Shown: in pieces, positions 30,225 through 41,892 of the stretch | Position numbering within the stretch: position 1 is the first letter of the stretch | How the letters are laid out: each line of letters begins with the position of its first letter | Assembly: GCA_003988855.1 (NCBI GenBank) | Contig: QYAI01000079.1 | Location: 1-64,000 of the forward strand | Length of the DNA: 64,000 bases | Direction of reading: 5' to 3' | Origin: Arachnopeziza araneosa | Lineage: Eukaryota; Ascomycota; Leotiomycetes; Helotiales; Arachnopezizaceae | The notes under the pieces: model-generated | Seen by the model: only the letters and a program-made list of their open reading frames with translations | Told to the model about the DNA's origin: nothing | Databases searched by the model: none | Made by a program: the position numbers and the translations under genes

Positions 30225-32594
30225 CTACATCTGAATAGCCCCTGGAATCTTAATCGTCAATGTTGTTCCATCCTTCGTCGTATTGACCGTGATCTCGATG
30301 CCACCAAACCCTCCGGAGGTTCCCCTCTTGAGGTTCAATTCTCCCGCGCCGGCTGGGAGCTGGATCTTTTGAATCGTGTTATCTTTAGTCTCAGAGATCG
30401 CGGAAGGATCGAATCTGTTCTTGGCAGAATCAAGGACCTCGCCGTTGGGTAACTCATCAGTGGGATTGCCAGTAGAGTTTTGGGCCTTCTTTGAGAGATC
30501 TCCAGCTGTATCTTTACCTTGTTCAAAACCACCAGTAGCGGTATCTTGACCTTTCTTTGCAGAATCACCAACCTGCTTTTGCGCGCCTCCAGCAGCTTCT
30601 TGACCCTTCTTCGCTACATCGCCGACTTGCTTTTGTGCACCTTTAGATGTATCTCCCACTTTGTCTTGGACTCCTTTTTCAGTATCATCTATCTGTTTCT
30701 TCGCACCACCAGCTGTGTCTCCCGCCTTATCTTTTGCTCCCTTGGCAGCATCTCCTGCTTTGCTCGTAGTTGTATCAAAGATGCCTTTGGGATCTTGAGT
30801 CACTCCACCAAGCGCGCCAGTCAAATCATCAGTCGCACCGTCGGCTTTATCTTTAACGCCTTTAGTTGTCTCTTGAGCCTTGCTACTCGCATCCTCAGAG
30901 ATTTCTTTTGACTTCTCAGCAAGATCATCCGGGCCTGCAGTAGGTGTCAAGTCTTCATCATCGACATCTACGCCACTGTCATCTAGGCCCGGAGCGGGTG
31001 GCGCTGAAGATTTGACTTTCTTGCTAGCATCACCAGCTGTGGACTTCGCTTTGTCAGTTGCATCGTTGGGTTGATTCTTGAGATCATCCGTCTCAGGCAC
31101 GCTGTCTGTGAGACTACCAAGTCCACCCAAGCCTGCTCCAGAAGACTTTTTCTTCGGGGTGCCGCTACTAGATTTTTTGACTTTCTTGAGGGTTTCTCTC
31201 CCAATTAGAGGATTACCTGTGTCTGGTGTGGCAGGAGCATTGTCTGTGACTTCTTTTGGAGCATCAGTGGGATTTTTGAGTGCCTTATCAGCTTTGTCGC
31301 CGGCTCCCTTTGCTGTTTCTTGTGCTGAGTCTGCGGCATCTGCGGCAGGCTTAGGAATCTTCTTTTTGATTTCGGCTGGTACTCCATTCGCAGTGTCTTG
31401 AGCTTTCTTCGGTGCAATCTTCGCGGTGTCTTGAGCTTTATCAAGTGGTGCGGCCTCTGCGACTTCCGGGCTATCCTCACCAGCTGACTGGAAGTCCTCA
31501 TTGGAGTCGTTATCTTCCTCTTCCTCCTCTTCCTCCTCGTTTTCATATTGATGTTCATGCTCTTCATGTTCGTCTTCCTCCTCTTGTTCATCCTCCTCCT
31601 CCTCTTCATTTTCATCATTCTCCTCATGCTGCTCTACTTCTTCACTCTCCTCTTCCTCCTCAGCATTTTCGTCATCATGCTCATCATGGTCTTTCGCTGG
31701 TTCCTCAATCGCACCCTCTGATTCCTCTTCACTCTCTTCATGCTGTGGTTCGGGTTCGGGTTCGGGTTCAGGCTCTGGAATCGGGGCTGGCTTCTTCTTC
31801 TTTTTAATCATCTTCTTTACCCCATCCGGGCTTTTAGGCAAGCTTGGCTTGCTGACTTTGGGTGGTTCAGGCACTTCAGGTTCTTGTTCATCAACTTGGT
31901 TCAACTGACTCTCAGCTTCAAAGAGAGGAGCTGGTTTCTTTGGAGTCTTGATTTTTGGAGCCTTTGGCTGATCAACCTTGGGAGCCTGCTCTTGAACATC
32001 ATTGAGTGTGCTCTCTGCTTCTGCAGGCGGAGTTGGCTTGTTTGGAGTTTTAATCTTGGAGAGCTTTGGCTGTTCAACCTTTGGAGCCTGCTCTTGGGCA
32101 TCATCGAGTGCGCCATCTACCTCTGCTGGGGGAGCCGGTTTCTTGGGAGTTTTGGTTTTGGGGAGCTTGGGTTGCTCAACCTTTGGAGCCTTCTCTTGAA
32201 TGTCATCGAATCCCTGACTTTCTGCATCTGAAGGTGGAGCGGGTTTCTTTTTCTTGATAATCTTCTTCTTCGCGCTAACCGGAGCCTGAGTTGGCGTTTC
32301 GGGAGCAGACCTGGCCTGTGAAATGTCCGAGACTGCTGGTGTTTGTGGACGCTCAATGGGAGGTTGCGGCTTCGGAACCTTCTTTTTGATCGACTGAGGC
32401 GAGGCTACATCCTTGGCTTGAGACGGAGCTTTCTGCGAGATGTCTTGAGAAGATTTAGAAACATGTTTCTTCACTTGCTGTGGGTCGCCGCCTCCGGGAA
32501 CCGTCTTTTTGATCGAAGATGGAGATTTAGGACTTTGTAGGTTGGGCTTCTCGACATTACCGAGCGGGGTTTTCAGAGTCTTTGGTGCAGACAT
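30225..32594 (-). CDS. Large disordered Lys/Glu/Pro-rich LEA-like protein, 789 aa
   Basis: Single exon; start set at the second in-frame ATG (32594, MSAPKTLKTPLGNVEKP), which fits fungal relatives better than the ATG 12 bp upstream. The N-terminal third has basic SIKKTVPGGG/SIKKKVPKP motifs and three repeats of about 34 residues (APKVEQPKLPKTKTPKKPAP type). A Glu-rich acidic tract of about 100 residues follows. The C-terminal part has amphipathic 11-residue LEA-like repeats such as GAQKQVGDVAKKGQEAAGGA. The last part (GELNLKRGTSGGFGGIEITV, then TLTIKIPGAIQM) looks like a short beta motif. No Cys, no membrane segment. A role as hydrophilic stress protein or scaffold is inferred from composition. 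It is transcribed away from the DUF3659 gene across a 1.6-kb shared upstream region. Confidence 0.85.
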   Translation of the reverse strand: MSAPKTLKTPLGNVEKPNLQSPKSPSSIKKTVPGGGDPQQVKKHVSKSSQDISQKAPSQAKDVASPQSIKKKVPKPQPPIERPQTPAVSDISQARSAPETPTQAPVSAKKKIIKKKKPAPPSDAESQGFDDIQEKAPKVEQPKLPKTKTPKKPAPPAEVDGALDDAQEQAPKVEQPKLSKIKTPNKPTPPAEAESTLNDVQEQAPKVDQPKAPKIKTPKKPAPLFEAESQLNQVDEQEPEVPEPPKVSKPSLPKSPDGVKKMIKKKKKPAPIPEPEPEPEPEPQHEESEEESEGAIEEPAKDHDEHDDENAEEEEESEEVEQHEENDENEEEEEDEQEEEDEHEEHEHQYENEEEEEEEEDNDSNEDFQSAGEDSPEVAEAAPLDKAQDTAKIAPKKAQDTANGVPAEIKKKIPKPAADAADSAQETAKGAGDKADKALKNPTDAPKEVTDNAPATPDTGNPLIGRETLKKVKKSSSGTPKKKSSGAGLGGLGSLTDSVPETDDLKNQPNDATDKAKSTAGDASKKVKSSAPPAPGLDDSGVDVDDEDLTPTAGPDDLAEKSKEISEDASSKAQETTKGVKDKADGATDDLTGALGGVTQDPKGIFDTTTSKAGDAAKGAKDKAGDTAGGAKKQIDDTEKGVQDKVGDTSKGAQKQVGDVAKKGQEAAGGAQKQVGDSAKKGQDTATGGFEQGKDTAGDLSKKAQNSTGNPTDELPNGEVLDSAKNRFDPSAISETKDNTIQKIQLPAGAGELNLKRGTSGGFGGIEITVNTTKDGTTLTIKIPGAIQM

Positions 32595-34220
32595 GTTGAA
32601 GAGCAATTAGCTTAAAAACTAAGTGGATTAAGCTTGCAAAGAGTGGTATCAATAATCGTCAACTTGAAAGCTTTAAAAGGAACCGAAAAAAAAGTCCAAT
32701 CCTTTTACATTCGAACTTATGACAAAGAACTTTGAAGTGTGCCCCTCAATGTCAAATTTCATAACAACAAGCTCCCACACTCTGACCTCATATCTGGCTT
32801 CGAAGCTTTTGGTGTGGCAAAAGGTGGCTGAAAACAGGGAAAGAGCTTACCTCCCATACACATGCATCAAAAGTACATGTATCGCATCCTTCGGATTCTA
32901 ATGGTGTCGAATAGGTAACATGGATTGTGACTGGAGCATATGTAGGTCATGCAGAACTTTTGTTAACTGGGGCCTTCATTCGATGACCGAGTGGGCGGCA
33001 CATGAATGGATAATTCTTCTGCGTATTCAGCTGGCCTGGGAAACCCAACTACACGCATACAAAAAGTGGCCAATAGAACAGATCTAGGCATCATAGTTAA
33101 CGTAAATTCATACCCATCAATCTAGAATTACTATAAACACCTCCTTCACACTGCCATATTCGTATTGGGGTCTTGCTCCACTCCCCTAGCGGAGCCGACC
33201 CTCGGCCCTAAACTCGCACTGGGCAGCATGAAGAACTACCTCTCAGTCGTCATATTCATGTATATAACTAAGCAGTGTTAAAGGTCTAGACTTTTAGATG
33301 CAGCAGCATGTTGTTTCAGGCCAGCATCACGCAATAAGAACATCCTAGAGAAGGCTAAAAACAAGGAAATTCCAAACCCAAGACAAAAGAGTGTACCGTG
33401 CTGACGTGTAGGGGTATATGCAATTCATGATGGTGATCGTAAATATTGGGGGGAGCTCCAGGATGTAGGCAAGGATAAGGGTGGTACAAGGGACGGGAGA
33501 GAGGTGGAAACAATAAGCGGTCGCTAAAACTGCTACTCAAATTAGCCTAGCGCATTATGACACCAGCCACAGAATTGAGCGGGCTAGCGAGACCCCTGAG
33601 TTGAAGGCTTCTTCGTGGATTCTCGATCGTCAATGCAATATCAAGCCGCTTCGGATAGATCACCATTACACAACGACGACGATCTAACCACGAGTGTGGC
33701 TGTAATAATCATCTAACCAATCCAAAAACCAAGTTGTTCACGGGTTTTCGAGGGTGTGGCTAGTGCTCTTCTTCCTTCTTCAACGAAGCCTGATATTTTC
33801 CCTGCTCTATCAGCTTCACATGAGTTCGATCCACAATAGAGCTGCAAATCGTCATCCTTTCTTAGCACAGGGATAGGTCTCTGCAGATCCAGTGCCCCAC
33901 CTCAAGGCTGCCAGCCTTGTCCGAAGCTCCTGCGTCTAGTGATGTAAGAGGTTGTAGGAGAGCTTTATCAAACCCCTTCCGAAGGAGGGGTCTTGCCATA
34001 CAACGTTTATGACGTCGTCTTGGCCAGTGGCAAGTATCGAACAGGAACATTGTTCCATATAACGAGGGATCAGCAGCAGTTTCTTGAGAAAGTAATTCAC
34101 ATTTCATGTACTACTCCTGTACTTCTAATACCACACTGTACTATCTGAAATAAAGAATTACCAAGTCATATCACTTTCATATATCACACAAGACAATTAT
34201 TCTTACTGCACACCGCCAAA
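32595..34220. other. Shared divergent upstream region
   Basis: It separates two divergent genes for large disordered proteins. No coding sequence supported; small frames at 33355-33540 and 33862-34107 have no features. A common promoter region is possible. Confidence 0.5.
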
Positions 34221-37200
34221 ATGGCAGAAGTCGCGCAAAAACAAGCACAAAGCCTGCCCAAAGGTCCTTTTGCTTCCACACCAAAGAAGATGAAGAAGGT
34301 GGATCCAAAACCTATTCAAGACACCCAGACAGAACCTGAGGATGCTGCTGGATCTCATATTCATGAAGCTAGCAATGGGACACATGCCGAAGAATCAGAA
34401 AACGGCGAGTATGATAATATAACTCATAATGACACACAGGAGGCAGAAGAGGAAGAGGAAGAGGAAGATGATGGTACGGAGGGTGTCATACCGGCCGGAA
34501 GCATTGATGAGGATGGAAAGTAAGTACCAAGTATCTCAGTTAGACAAAACTTATCTGACCGTTTTAGTGTAATTGATGAAGACGGAAAGATAATAGGTCA
34601 CGTGAACGGTGAGACTGCTTCAACCTTCCCCGGATCGATGGTAGATCAGGAGGGTGATATCCTTGATCACGAGGGTAATGTTATAGGGACGGCAGATTTA
34701 AGCCCCCCCAAAAACTCAGCAGAGCATGCTGCAAAGGATACGAAGAGTGAAGCCGAACAGCCGGAACATGCCGCACCTTTTGGTGTACAAGACAATGGAG
34801 AAGTCACAAATGCGACTGGTGCAGTTGTCGGCAAACTCACTGAAGGGACGCCTCAGGACCTTGTTGGTACATCCATCAAAGAGATTGATCCAGAAGGTCA
34901 TATGAAAACGGAGTCTGGGAGCACGGTTGGCAAGGCAGACTTGCAACATCAAGTCCTAGACAAAGCCGAAGGTTCCGAGGGTGCTGGCTCTCATATTGGA
35001 TCTGCTGTTTCTGGCGCTGCTTCGAAAGTTGGTTCTGTCGTCTCTGGTTCTCATAAGGTCTTGAGCAAACCTGGATCTGAAGTGCCAGATGTTGAGGACA
35101 AGGCTAAAGAAACTGAACCTAAGCTCGACGAAGAGGGCAATCCAATTCCTGAGGGGTCCAAGCTAGACGAAGATGAAGTACCATCGACCGAGGAACCCAA
35201 GCTGGATGCTGAGGGCAAGCCAATGGAAGAGCCAGAAATGATCGATGAAGGCAAGTCATTCGAGCAGCCGAAATTGGATGCCGAGGGCAAGCCAATTGAG
35301 GAGCCCAAGCTTGATGATGAAGGAAAGCCAATCGAGGAACCCAAACTTGACGAAGAAGGCAAACCGATTGAGGAGCCTAAACTCGATGAAGAGGGAAAGC
35401 CAATCGAAGAGCCAAAATTAGACAAAGAAGACAAGCCAATTGAGGAACCAAAACTCGACGCAGAAGGTCTGCCTATCGAAGAGCCGAAGTTAGATGAAGA
35501 AGGCAAACCGATCGAAGAGCCAAAATTAGACGAAGAGGGCAAGCTGATTGAAGAACCGAAACTCGATGAAGAAGGGAATCCGCTCCCAGAACAACCAGAG
35601 CTTCCAGACCTCTCGATTTTGAAGGGAATGAAAGTAAATAAGCTAGGAAAAATTGTTGATGAAAAAGGAACACCTTTTGGTCAACTTTCAGAGGGGGATG
35701 CTAAAAAGTTAGCTGGGAAAAAGGTAGACGCTGAAGGTAAAATATGGAACGACTCAGGAAAAGTCATCGGCCAGGCCGAGCTGCTTCCAGAGGCTGATCG
35801 TGAAGCTGAACCCTCTGCTCCTTTCGAAGACTTCCCAAATAGCATTCTTGATGGAAAGGGAAATGTTATTTTTGAGAACAAGATTGTTGGGAAGCTGATT
35901 GAAGGAGAGGCGAAAAAGCTTGAAGGAAAAAAAGTTGATGCTGATGGTGACGTATTAGACAAAAATGGCAATGTTTTGGGTAAAGCTGAGCGATATCAAG
36001 AGGATGAGGTACCCGAAGAGGTTCCAGAGGCTGAAGACTTGTCGGTTCTCGAGGGAAAAAAGGTCAACAAAGCTGGAAATGTTGTTGATGACCATGGCAA
36101 ACTCTTCGGAAAGGTCACAACAGGCGAAATCGCGAAGCTCATTAATAAAAAAGTCGGAGCAGATGGTAAAATCTACAGCGAGTCAGGAAAGGTTATTGGT
36201 ACCGCCGAGCTCATACCTGTGGATGATCGCGAGGAATCTTCAGACTCTCCATTCGAGGACTTCCCAAATTCAATTGTCGATCGCCACGGCAACATCTTAT
36301 TCGAGGGTCAGATTGTTGGCAAGCTAATTGAAGGTGACGCGAAAAAGCTCGTTGGGAAGAAGATAGACAAAGATGGAGAGGTAGTCGATAAGATTGGGAA
36401 TGTACTGGGCAGAGCCGAGCGCTGGATTGAAGAAGATGCGCCTGAAGCAGAAAAGGTTGATTTGTCCGCATTAGCAGGCAAGCGAGTAAACAAAGTGGGC
36501 AATTTGGTCGACTCTCATGGATCCATCTTTGGAAAGCTCGTTGAGGGTGATCCGAAGAAGCTTGCTGGACGGATGGCCGACAAAAATGGTCAAATTTTTG
36601 ACGAAGGGGGTAATGTTGTGGGCCGAGCTGAGTTGGTCCCCGAATCTGAGCGCGAAGGATTGAAGGAGGGTCCATTCGCAGGCTTTGAGGGTGCTACTGT
36701 GACTAAAGACGGCAAGGTCCAAGATTCCAAGGGGACAATCATTGGACGCCTAACTGAGGGTGATGGAAAGAAGCTCTACGGAAAGCAGGTTGAGTAAGCC
36801 TTCCTTCCAAACCCTCATATCATCTGATACTGATTTGACCTAGTGCGGATGGCGACGTGCTTGATCGTAATGGTAACACGCTTGGGAAGGCCGAGCGCTG
36901 GGAAGAAGAGGAGAAAGAGAAAGCCCATGTGAGTAAACTAGCCTTGCTTCATCCTCCATGCCAATAGTTGGAGCAAGGACGCACAATTCAGAACTGTACT
37001 GACGGATAATCAGAGCCCAGTTGCTGGCCGGAAGGTAAACCGAGAAGGAAATGTGAGTGTATTCAAGCGTCCTTACTTCGAAACATTACTAATACTGCTC
37101 CTAGGTTGTGGATGAAAATGGTGATGTAATCGCGAAATTGACCGAGGGAGAGATCACCAAATGCTCCGGTAAAGAGATAGACGAAGATGGTGACGTCTAT

Positions 37201-37992
37201 AACCAGAAAAACCAAGTTATCGGCCATGTGACTCTGCTTGAGGATATTCCTCCTCCACCGGAGCCAGTAGCGGAGCCTGAACCTGAACCTGAGCCAACCG
37301 AGACACCGGAGGAAGCTGAGGAGAGGAAGCAGCTTGAACAAGACAAGAAGCTTGCAGGTCAGATGGCTTACTGTATTCAAGGTTCTCTGGATACGATCAA
37401 TCCAATCTTGAAGATGATTACCGAGGTTTGTTTCCCAGTCCATGAATTTTGACAATGACTAACATCGTATTAGGCCATTGAAACAGCAGAACGCCAACCA
37501 AAAGAGGAGCTTGACGAGCAGAAGCTTGTTGACACTGTTCGCCCATTAATTGAACAAGGTGGACAGATCCTTCAAGAGGCTAACGGTGTTATTCGTGGTC
37601 TTGATCCTGATGGGCGTATTGCTGCGAATGCTAAGCATAAGACTGCTGCTCGTGAGGCCACACCTGAAGAATATCGACTCGCTGAGGTTCTGAAAGAGTT
37701 GGCTGGTAATGTGACTAAGACCATCGAAAACGCAAAGAAGAAGATTGCTGGCATGCCACATGCCAAGAAGGAACTCAACCCTCTATGGGGCTTGCTTGCT
37801 GAACCCCTGGGACAAATCTTGGCTGCCGTAGGACTATTGCTCGCTGGTGTGTTGGGGCTTGTTGGTAGATTGCTTAGTGGCCTTGGTCTTGGTGGTTTGT
37901 TAGACAACTTGCTTGGTGGCCTTGGTCTCAAGGGTATCTTGAAGGGTCTAGGACTGGGTATGGTGACCGAGAGCTTGACTGGCCGAAAGTGA
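34221..37992 (+). CDS. DUF3659/DUF6987 repeat protein (LEA-like), 1162 aa
   Basis: Six exons: 34221-34519, 34568-36793, 36844-36928, 37014-37052, 37105-37425 and 37474-37992; introns 48-85 bp, sum 1163 codons. Domains in order: acidic N-terminus; two early DUF3659-like units; a Ser/Gly region; about 13 copies of a 12-residue repeat (PKLDEEGKPIEE) at 35118-35592; then about seven DUF3659 units of 55-70 residues, each with the pattern VNKxGxIVDxxGxxFGKLxE then GDxKKLxGKKVDxDGxVxD, the last ones split by introns. The end is a DUF6987-type region: a helical KLAGQMAYCIQGSLDTINPI segment, DPDGRIAANAKHKTAAREAT and a hydrophobic Gly/Leu tail (LLAGVLGLVGRLLSGLGLGG). The family is known only from fungi and often called LEA-domain protein. 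The hydrophobic tail suggests membrane or self-association. Confidence 0.93.
35118..35592 (+). repeat. Coding minisatellite: 12-residue (36-bp) repeat, about 13 units
   Basis: Imperfect repeats of consensus PKLDEEGKPIEE. Units vary at the DNA level largely through synonymous changes, so the protein pattern is under selection while the DNA repeat is ageing. Confidence 0.92.
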
Positions 37993-39072
37993 GCTGTCGA
38001 TTGGGGAGGAGTGATTGGTAATAAAATGTACGAATTTCCTTGTTCGGCTTTGGGCTAGGGACGGTCTATTTTCTGTAAAAAAAAATAGTTATTAGTTAGT
38101 TTTACAATATGATGTTCTGCAAACGCACACGAATATTCAATTTGCTCCCGTGCAAACTCGTATGTTTTCTGACAACGAGCACGTCGAAGATCCTAAATAA
38201 AAAAAAGATAACAGTCCTTAATTCTGCTTTAATCTTTCGATATATATATCGAACAGCACATATAGATTGTCAGATAAAAAGACGTTGATGTTTATGGAGT
38301 GGGAAGAAACGAAGTGGAAGGTTGAATAGAAATTCGCGGGTGGGGCCAACAACATTCACCTCGCTCGGGCGTTCTTGCCATTCAATTTCGAAATCCCGAA
38401 CAGCAATCATTTCTAACAGTGACAGGGACGTTCAATAGCTTGCTAATCTATGTTGAAAAATTTCTGACTAACAACTATAAATGAGCTGATCTAGTGAATA
38501 CCATAACATCCTGTGTAAGTTTCGATTTCTTGTCCACGACCAAACGTATCAATCTTTTTTGGAAACACACCGACTAACCGCTGGAAGCTTGAAGTTTTAC
38601 CACGTCATTTGGAGGGTAAGAAGCACTTTTGTCGATAATGAGAACAAGTTGCGCCACTCCTTCAAAAACTGCGTAGTCAATCATTTTGCACACTAGTAAA
38701 TTCAGTTACCAGTAAAAAGTAACAACCAACCAAGCTGATTATTTTAGAGTGTTGCAATGAGATCGATGCAAAGGCAAGATCGTTGTACGCGAATCTGGAT
38801 TTATCGAAACAAACTCTCCTCACCAAACACTTCGACAGCAAACTATCAGTTATTGGAGTGCTCATTGCAGCTTAGCTCCTGTTGCACATAAACAATCGGT
38901 AACTCGGACATCGTTGCCACAAGTACCCGCTCCAATGGTGGAGCCTTGATCCATAAACTAGGCAGAGTACGAAGCTAGAGACGATGTTTGAGTTCGGATC
39001 GTAGAATCAGAACCGTCATGCAGCAATATAACCACTGTACGTAGTAGGTAGGCGTTCCGGTCGTGATTCATT
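37993..39072. other. 3' flank and spacer
   Basis: AT-rich 3' region (A9 run near 38078, TATATATATCGA near 38240). No gene supported. No pol or integrase remnant is visible downstream of the gag relic's end. Confidence 0.5.
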
Positions 39073-40684
39073 TCAGTAACGATTCCGATCTCTGGGTTGA
39101 TAATCACCCCAACGGTCCTCGTATGCCCCAAATTGTGCTCTAGCTGCGGGTTCTGCTTGGTACACCTTCATGGTGAAGTTTGATAGTGTATTACCGTGGC
39201 TTCGGAGAGGGACGGCAAGTGCTAGCGTAGGGTCAAGGCCATCGTGTAGACGTCTGACTATGAGGTCCTCGTTTACTTCGCCTGCCTCATTGTACAGTTG
39301 GCTCTTCTTGGTGATGTACTGTCTGACATCGAACTTGCTTTCGTCTGCGAAACGGTGTTCCATCCTATCGGCTTCTTTAAGAGCTAATGAAGCGTTGGAT
39401 TTAAATCTTGCCTGAAGTTGGTCTATCCATTCCTCAATAGATTTGTTCATAGTTCTGCGGGTAGAATAGGACAGGGAATCAAACCACACTTGGGCGTCTT
39501 TGGTCATGGCTAGTGGTAGTACCGCTAGCACCGTTTCCTTACCGTAGGTATCAGCTAGGTACTCAATCCGATTGACGTACGAAGTTATTGCTGTAGATCC
39601 GTCAAATGCAAGGTCAGCCGCTCTCAACTTGATTTTGGGTCGTTCAGAGTCACGACGCTGGTATGTTTCTTCGGATACTTGAGGGGTGTAGGTTTTCTTT
39701 CGGCGATTATGTTTACGTTGTTTTCGAGGAGAACGATAGTTGCGGTTTCGTCTAGAGCGATGGTCTGAATCGGAACTCGAACTAGATGATGACGAGAAGT
39801 CTGAGGGTTGTTGAGACCGATGTCTATGATAAGTATGATGACGTCTCCGTGATCTAGTTTCCTCATCATCGCCCGTAGTATTACCTTGAGGGGAGCTGAT
39901 CGTTCTCTGAATGTCTTGTGTGCGTGATCCCTCAGGGTTTCCTAGGTTTGCACCCTGTGGTGGATTTAACGTTCTGTGACTGCCCTGCGTGCGTGATCCT
40001 TCAGGGTTTCCTGGATTTGCACCTTGAGGTGGACTAAACGTTCGATAAATATCTTGTGTGTGTTCAGATTCCTGCCGAGGGTGGCGTTCTTCTGGACGAC
40101 GTTCCTCCTCCTCTATTTCGGTAGGACCATTCCTAAACCGACTTAGAAATCGTGCGAAGGATTGTTCATTCATGATCGAGGAGTTAGGTTCTAGTGCGAC
40201 TTGAGCTGCATATTTTTGAAATTCTGCTTTCTTGCCCCGGCCCAGTATTCTCATCACCCCTTGAGCTTCCCTGATGTCAGCGTTCTCGAGAACGTTCTGT
40301 AAATGGACTAGTTTGCCTTGTGCTATTTCGCTAGCTACTAGTACGATCACTGAAGCGTCCCTTTTGTAGGCTGCCTTAGAGTAGGGCATCTCGGGTAGGG
40401 CTTCGGGTTCAGCGTTCAGCATGATGGGTTCAGGGGTGTTGATCTCTGACGTGTCCGATTTTGTGTGTGTTGGACTTGTGGGTTCAGAGCAGGGCGTGTC
40501 TTCCTAATTCGAATAGGATGGGTTCTATAGGGAAGTCTGCAAATATGAGGGTTCGATCTTGAACGATTTGTGGTGCTGTGATCTGTGTTTCTGGCAGATT
40601 TTGCTCTGGGGTAGCAGGGATGGTAGGGGTTTTTGCAAACCTGCCGGCTTTGTTTTTGAATTGACGTTTCTGCTTGCTCGACAT
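39073..40684 (-). pseudogene. Orphan retrotransposon gag (Ty3/gypsy-type), frameshifted
   Basis: The N-terminal part starts at 40684 (MSSKQKRQFKNKAGRFAKTP) and runs to FELGRHALL, where its frame stops at 40484. The rest continues in another frame (SEPTSPTHTKSDTSEINTPE, then PIMLNAEPEALPEMPYSKAA) down to 39073, so one indel near 40500 breaks it. The large part has an Arg/Ser-rich linker with three copies of a PPQGANxGNPEGSRTQ-type repeat and an Arg-Ser stretch. Its C-terminal capsid-like region (IKLRAADLAFDGSTAITSYV, WFDSLSYSTRR, EWIDQLQARFKSNASL, VNEDLIVRRLHDGL) matches retrotransposon gag. There is no zinc knuckle, and no protease, reverse transcriptase or integrase follows. Either an element remnant or a gag-derived host gene that has been lost. 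Confidence 0.75.
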
Positions 40685-41094
40685 GGATTGGGTTCGTAGA
40701 CTTGCTACAGCTGCTTGGGTCCACCAAGAAGTGTGCTGTCAGGTAGGTAGCTGATTGATTTGAGAGTCCGAAGGGTCACAGTCCAACAGGATATGCTGTG
40801 CCAAAGAGAAAGCCTCGGGAAGGAGTTCCACTCGTTCCAGCTTTTGGGAGGTCGGATCGCTGCAAAAGGGGGAGAGATTCCATTGCAGGAGGGGTCGTGC
40901 TACCATATAATATCACTCAAGCAGTCTCTGGACGAGAATTCTGTATTGTGCTACATTGGTGTGTTTGACTCTGAGGAGAGAAGGAGGGGATGAGCTCGTG
41001 GCTCCTAAATACTGCTAGCTAGCGTGGCTGCCTGAGGTGGGCAACAACACTAGCATTAGTATGTGGTTAAGGCCAATAATTGTCTTAAGGGCCT
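40685..41094. other. 5' side of the gag relic
   Basis: This could include a decayed leader or LTR of the retroelement. I see no clear long terminal repeat or primer-binding site by eye. Confidence 0.35.
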
Positions 41095-41892
41095 ATGTTG
41101 GCTTATATTGACCAAGAGTCATTTGAGCCACAGGATGGCGAGGAGGCTAGAGGACTAAAGGGCGAGAATTTAGTAACCTGGAATATTCCAGGGTTGGAAG
41201 CCGCAGCAGCTTCTAGTGGCCAAGATATGAAGCAAGGTTGCGTGGCGCAATTCTTGAGCCTCATTCGCGAGCAACTCAGTGGCATTGTTGAGACATCGGA
41301 ATAGTCCGAAGATGAACTCCTTAAAATCTAATCGCGAAATAAAGGTTGCTTTCGCGTGTAGTGAAGGAGAAAGAATTACTAACTTCGCTTAAGAGTAAAC
41401 AAAAGCCGAGACGTGAAGTTAGGTCGAGACGCGCTAAGAATTAAAAGAACCACCTAGAGATTTTTCACAAGAGATATCACGGACCTAAGTGTAGATGACA
41501 ACATCAAGCAATGTTTCATCTTTCGGATGCAGATATTTGAGCACAGCAACACCGGCAAGGAGTTCTTCAAGACCTTGCATAAACTCTTCGGACACGTCTA
41601 GACGATCGAGGATAGGATCCGCCGCTTCAACCACCAGATCATCAAGCGTGCTTGAGCACCAGCAAATTCAACTGACCGTGGAAACTGGGACCTGCAAGAA
41701 AAGGATGTCGCCGCAGCCTGCAAGCCAGTAACAGAGCTTTTGAAGAATAAAAGGATCAAGAAAGTGGTGTCGGAACTTCTACCAGAGCCCCCAGAAGAAT
41801 ATGGAAAAGCTATGGACGATTATGATGCCAATAGTACTATGGTTGATGAGAGTGAGCAGGCCGCAGATCCATCGAGAGTGGCGGTCCTCTAA
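41095..41892 (+). pseudogene. Decayed gene of unknown family
   Basis: Two reading stretches suggest a dead gene. At 41095-41304: LAYIDQESFEPQDGEEARGL up to SLIREQLSGIVETSE. At 41465-41892, with several stops: ITDLSVDDNIKQCFIFRMQI, SNTGKEFFKTLHKLFGH, a stop, IEDRIRRFNHQIIKR, a stop, then an open tail LLKNKRIKKVVSELLPEPPE and DANSTMVDESEQAADPSRVA. Stops separate otherwise protein-like segments. Family not recognised; its position next to the gag relic may mean it belongs to an element. Confidence 0.4.

Noticed and set aside
31412..32231. Long + strand frames rich in Phe, Leu and His
   Set aside because: Antisense of the acidic and Lys-rich regions of the 789-aa protein.
35051..35542. 163-codon minus frame made of Ser-rich repeats
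   Set aside because: Antisense shadow of the 12-residue repeat of the DUF3659 gene.
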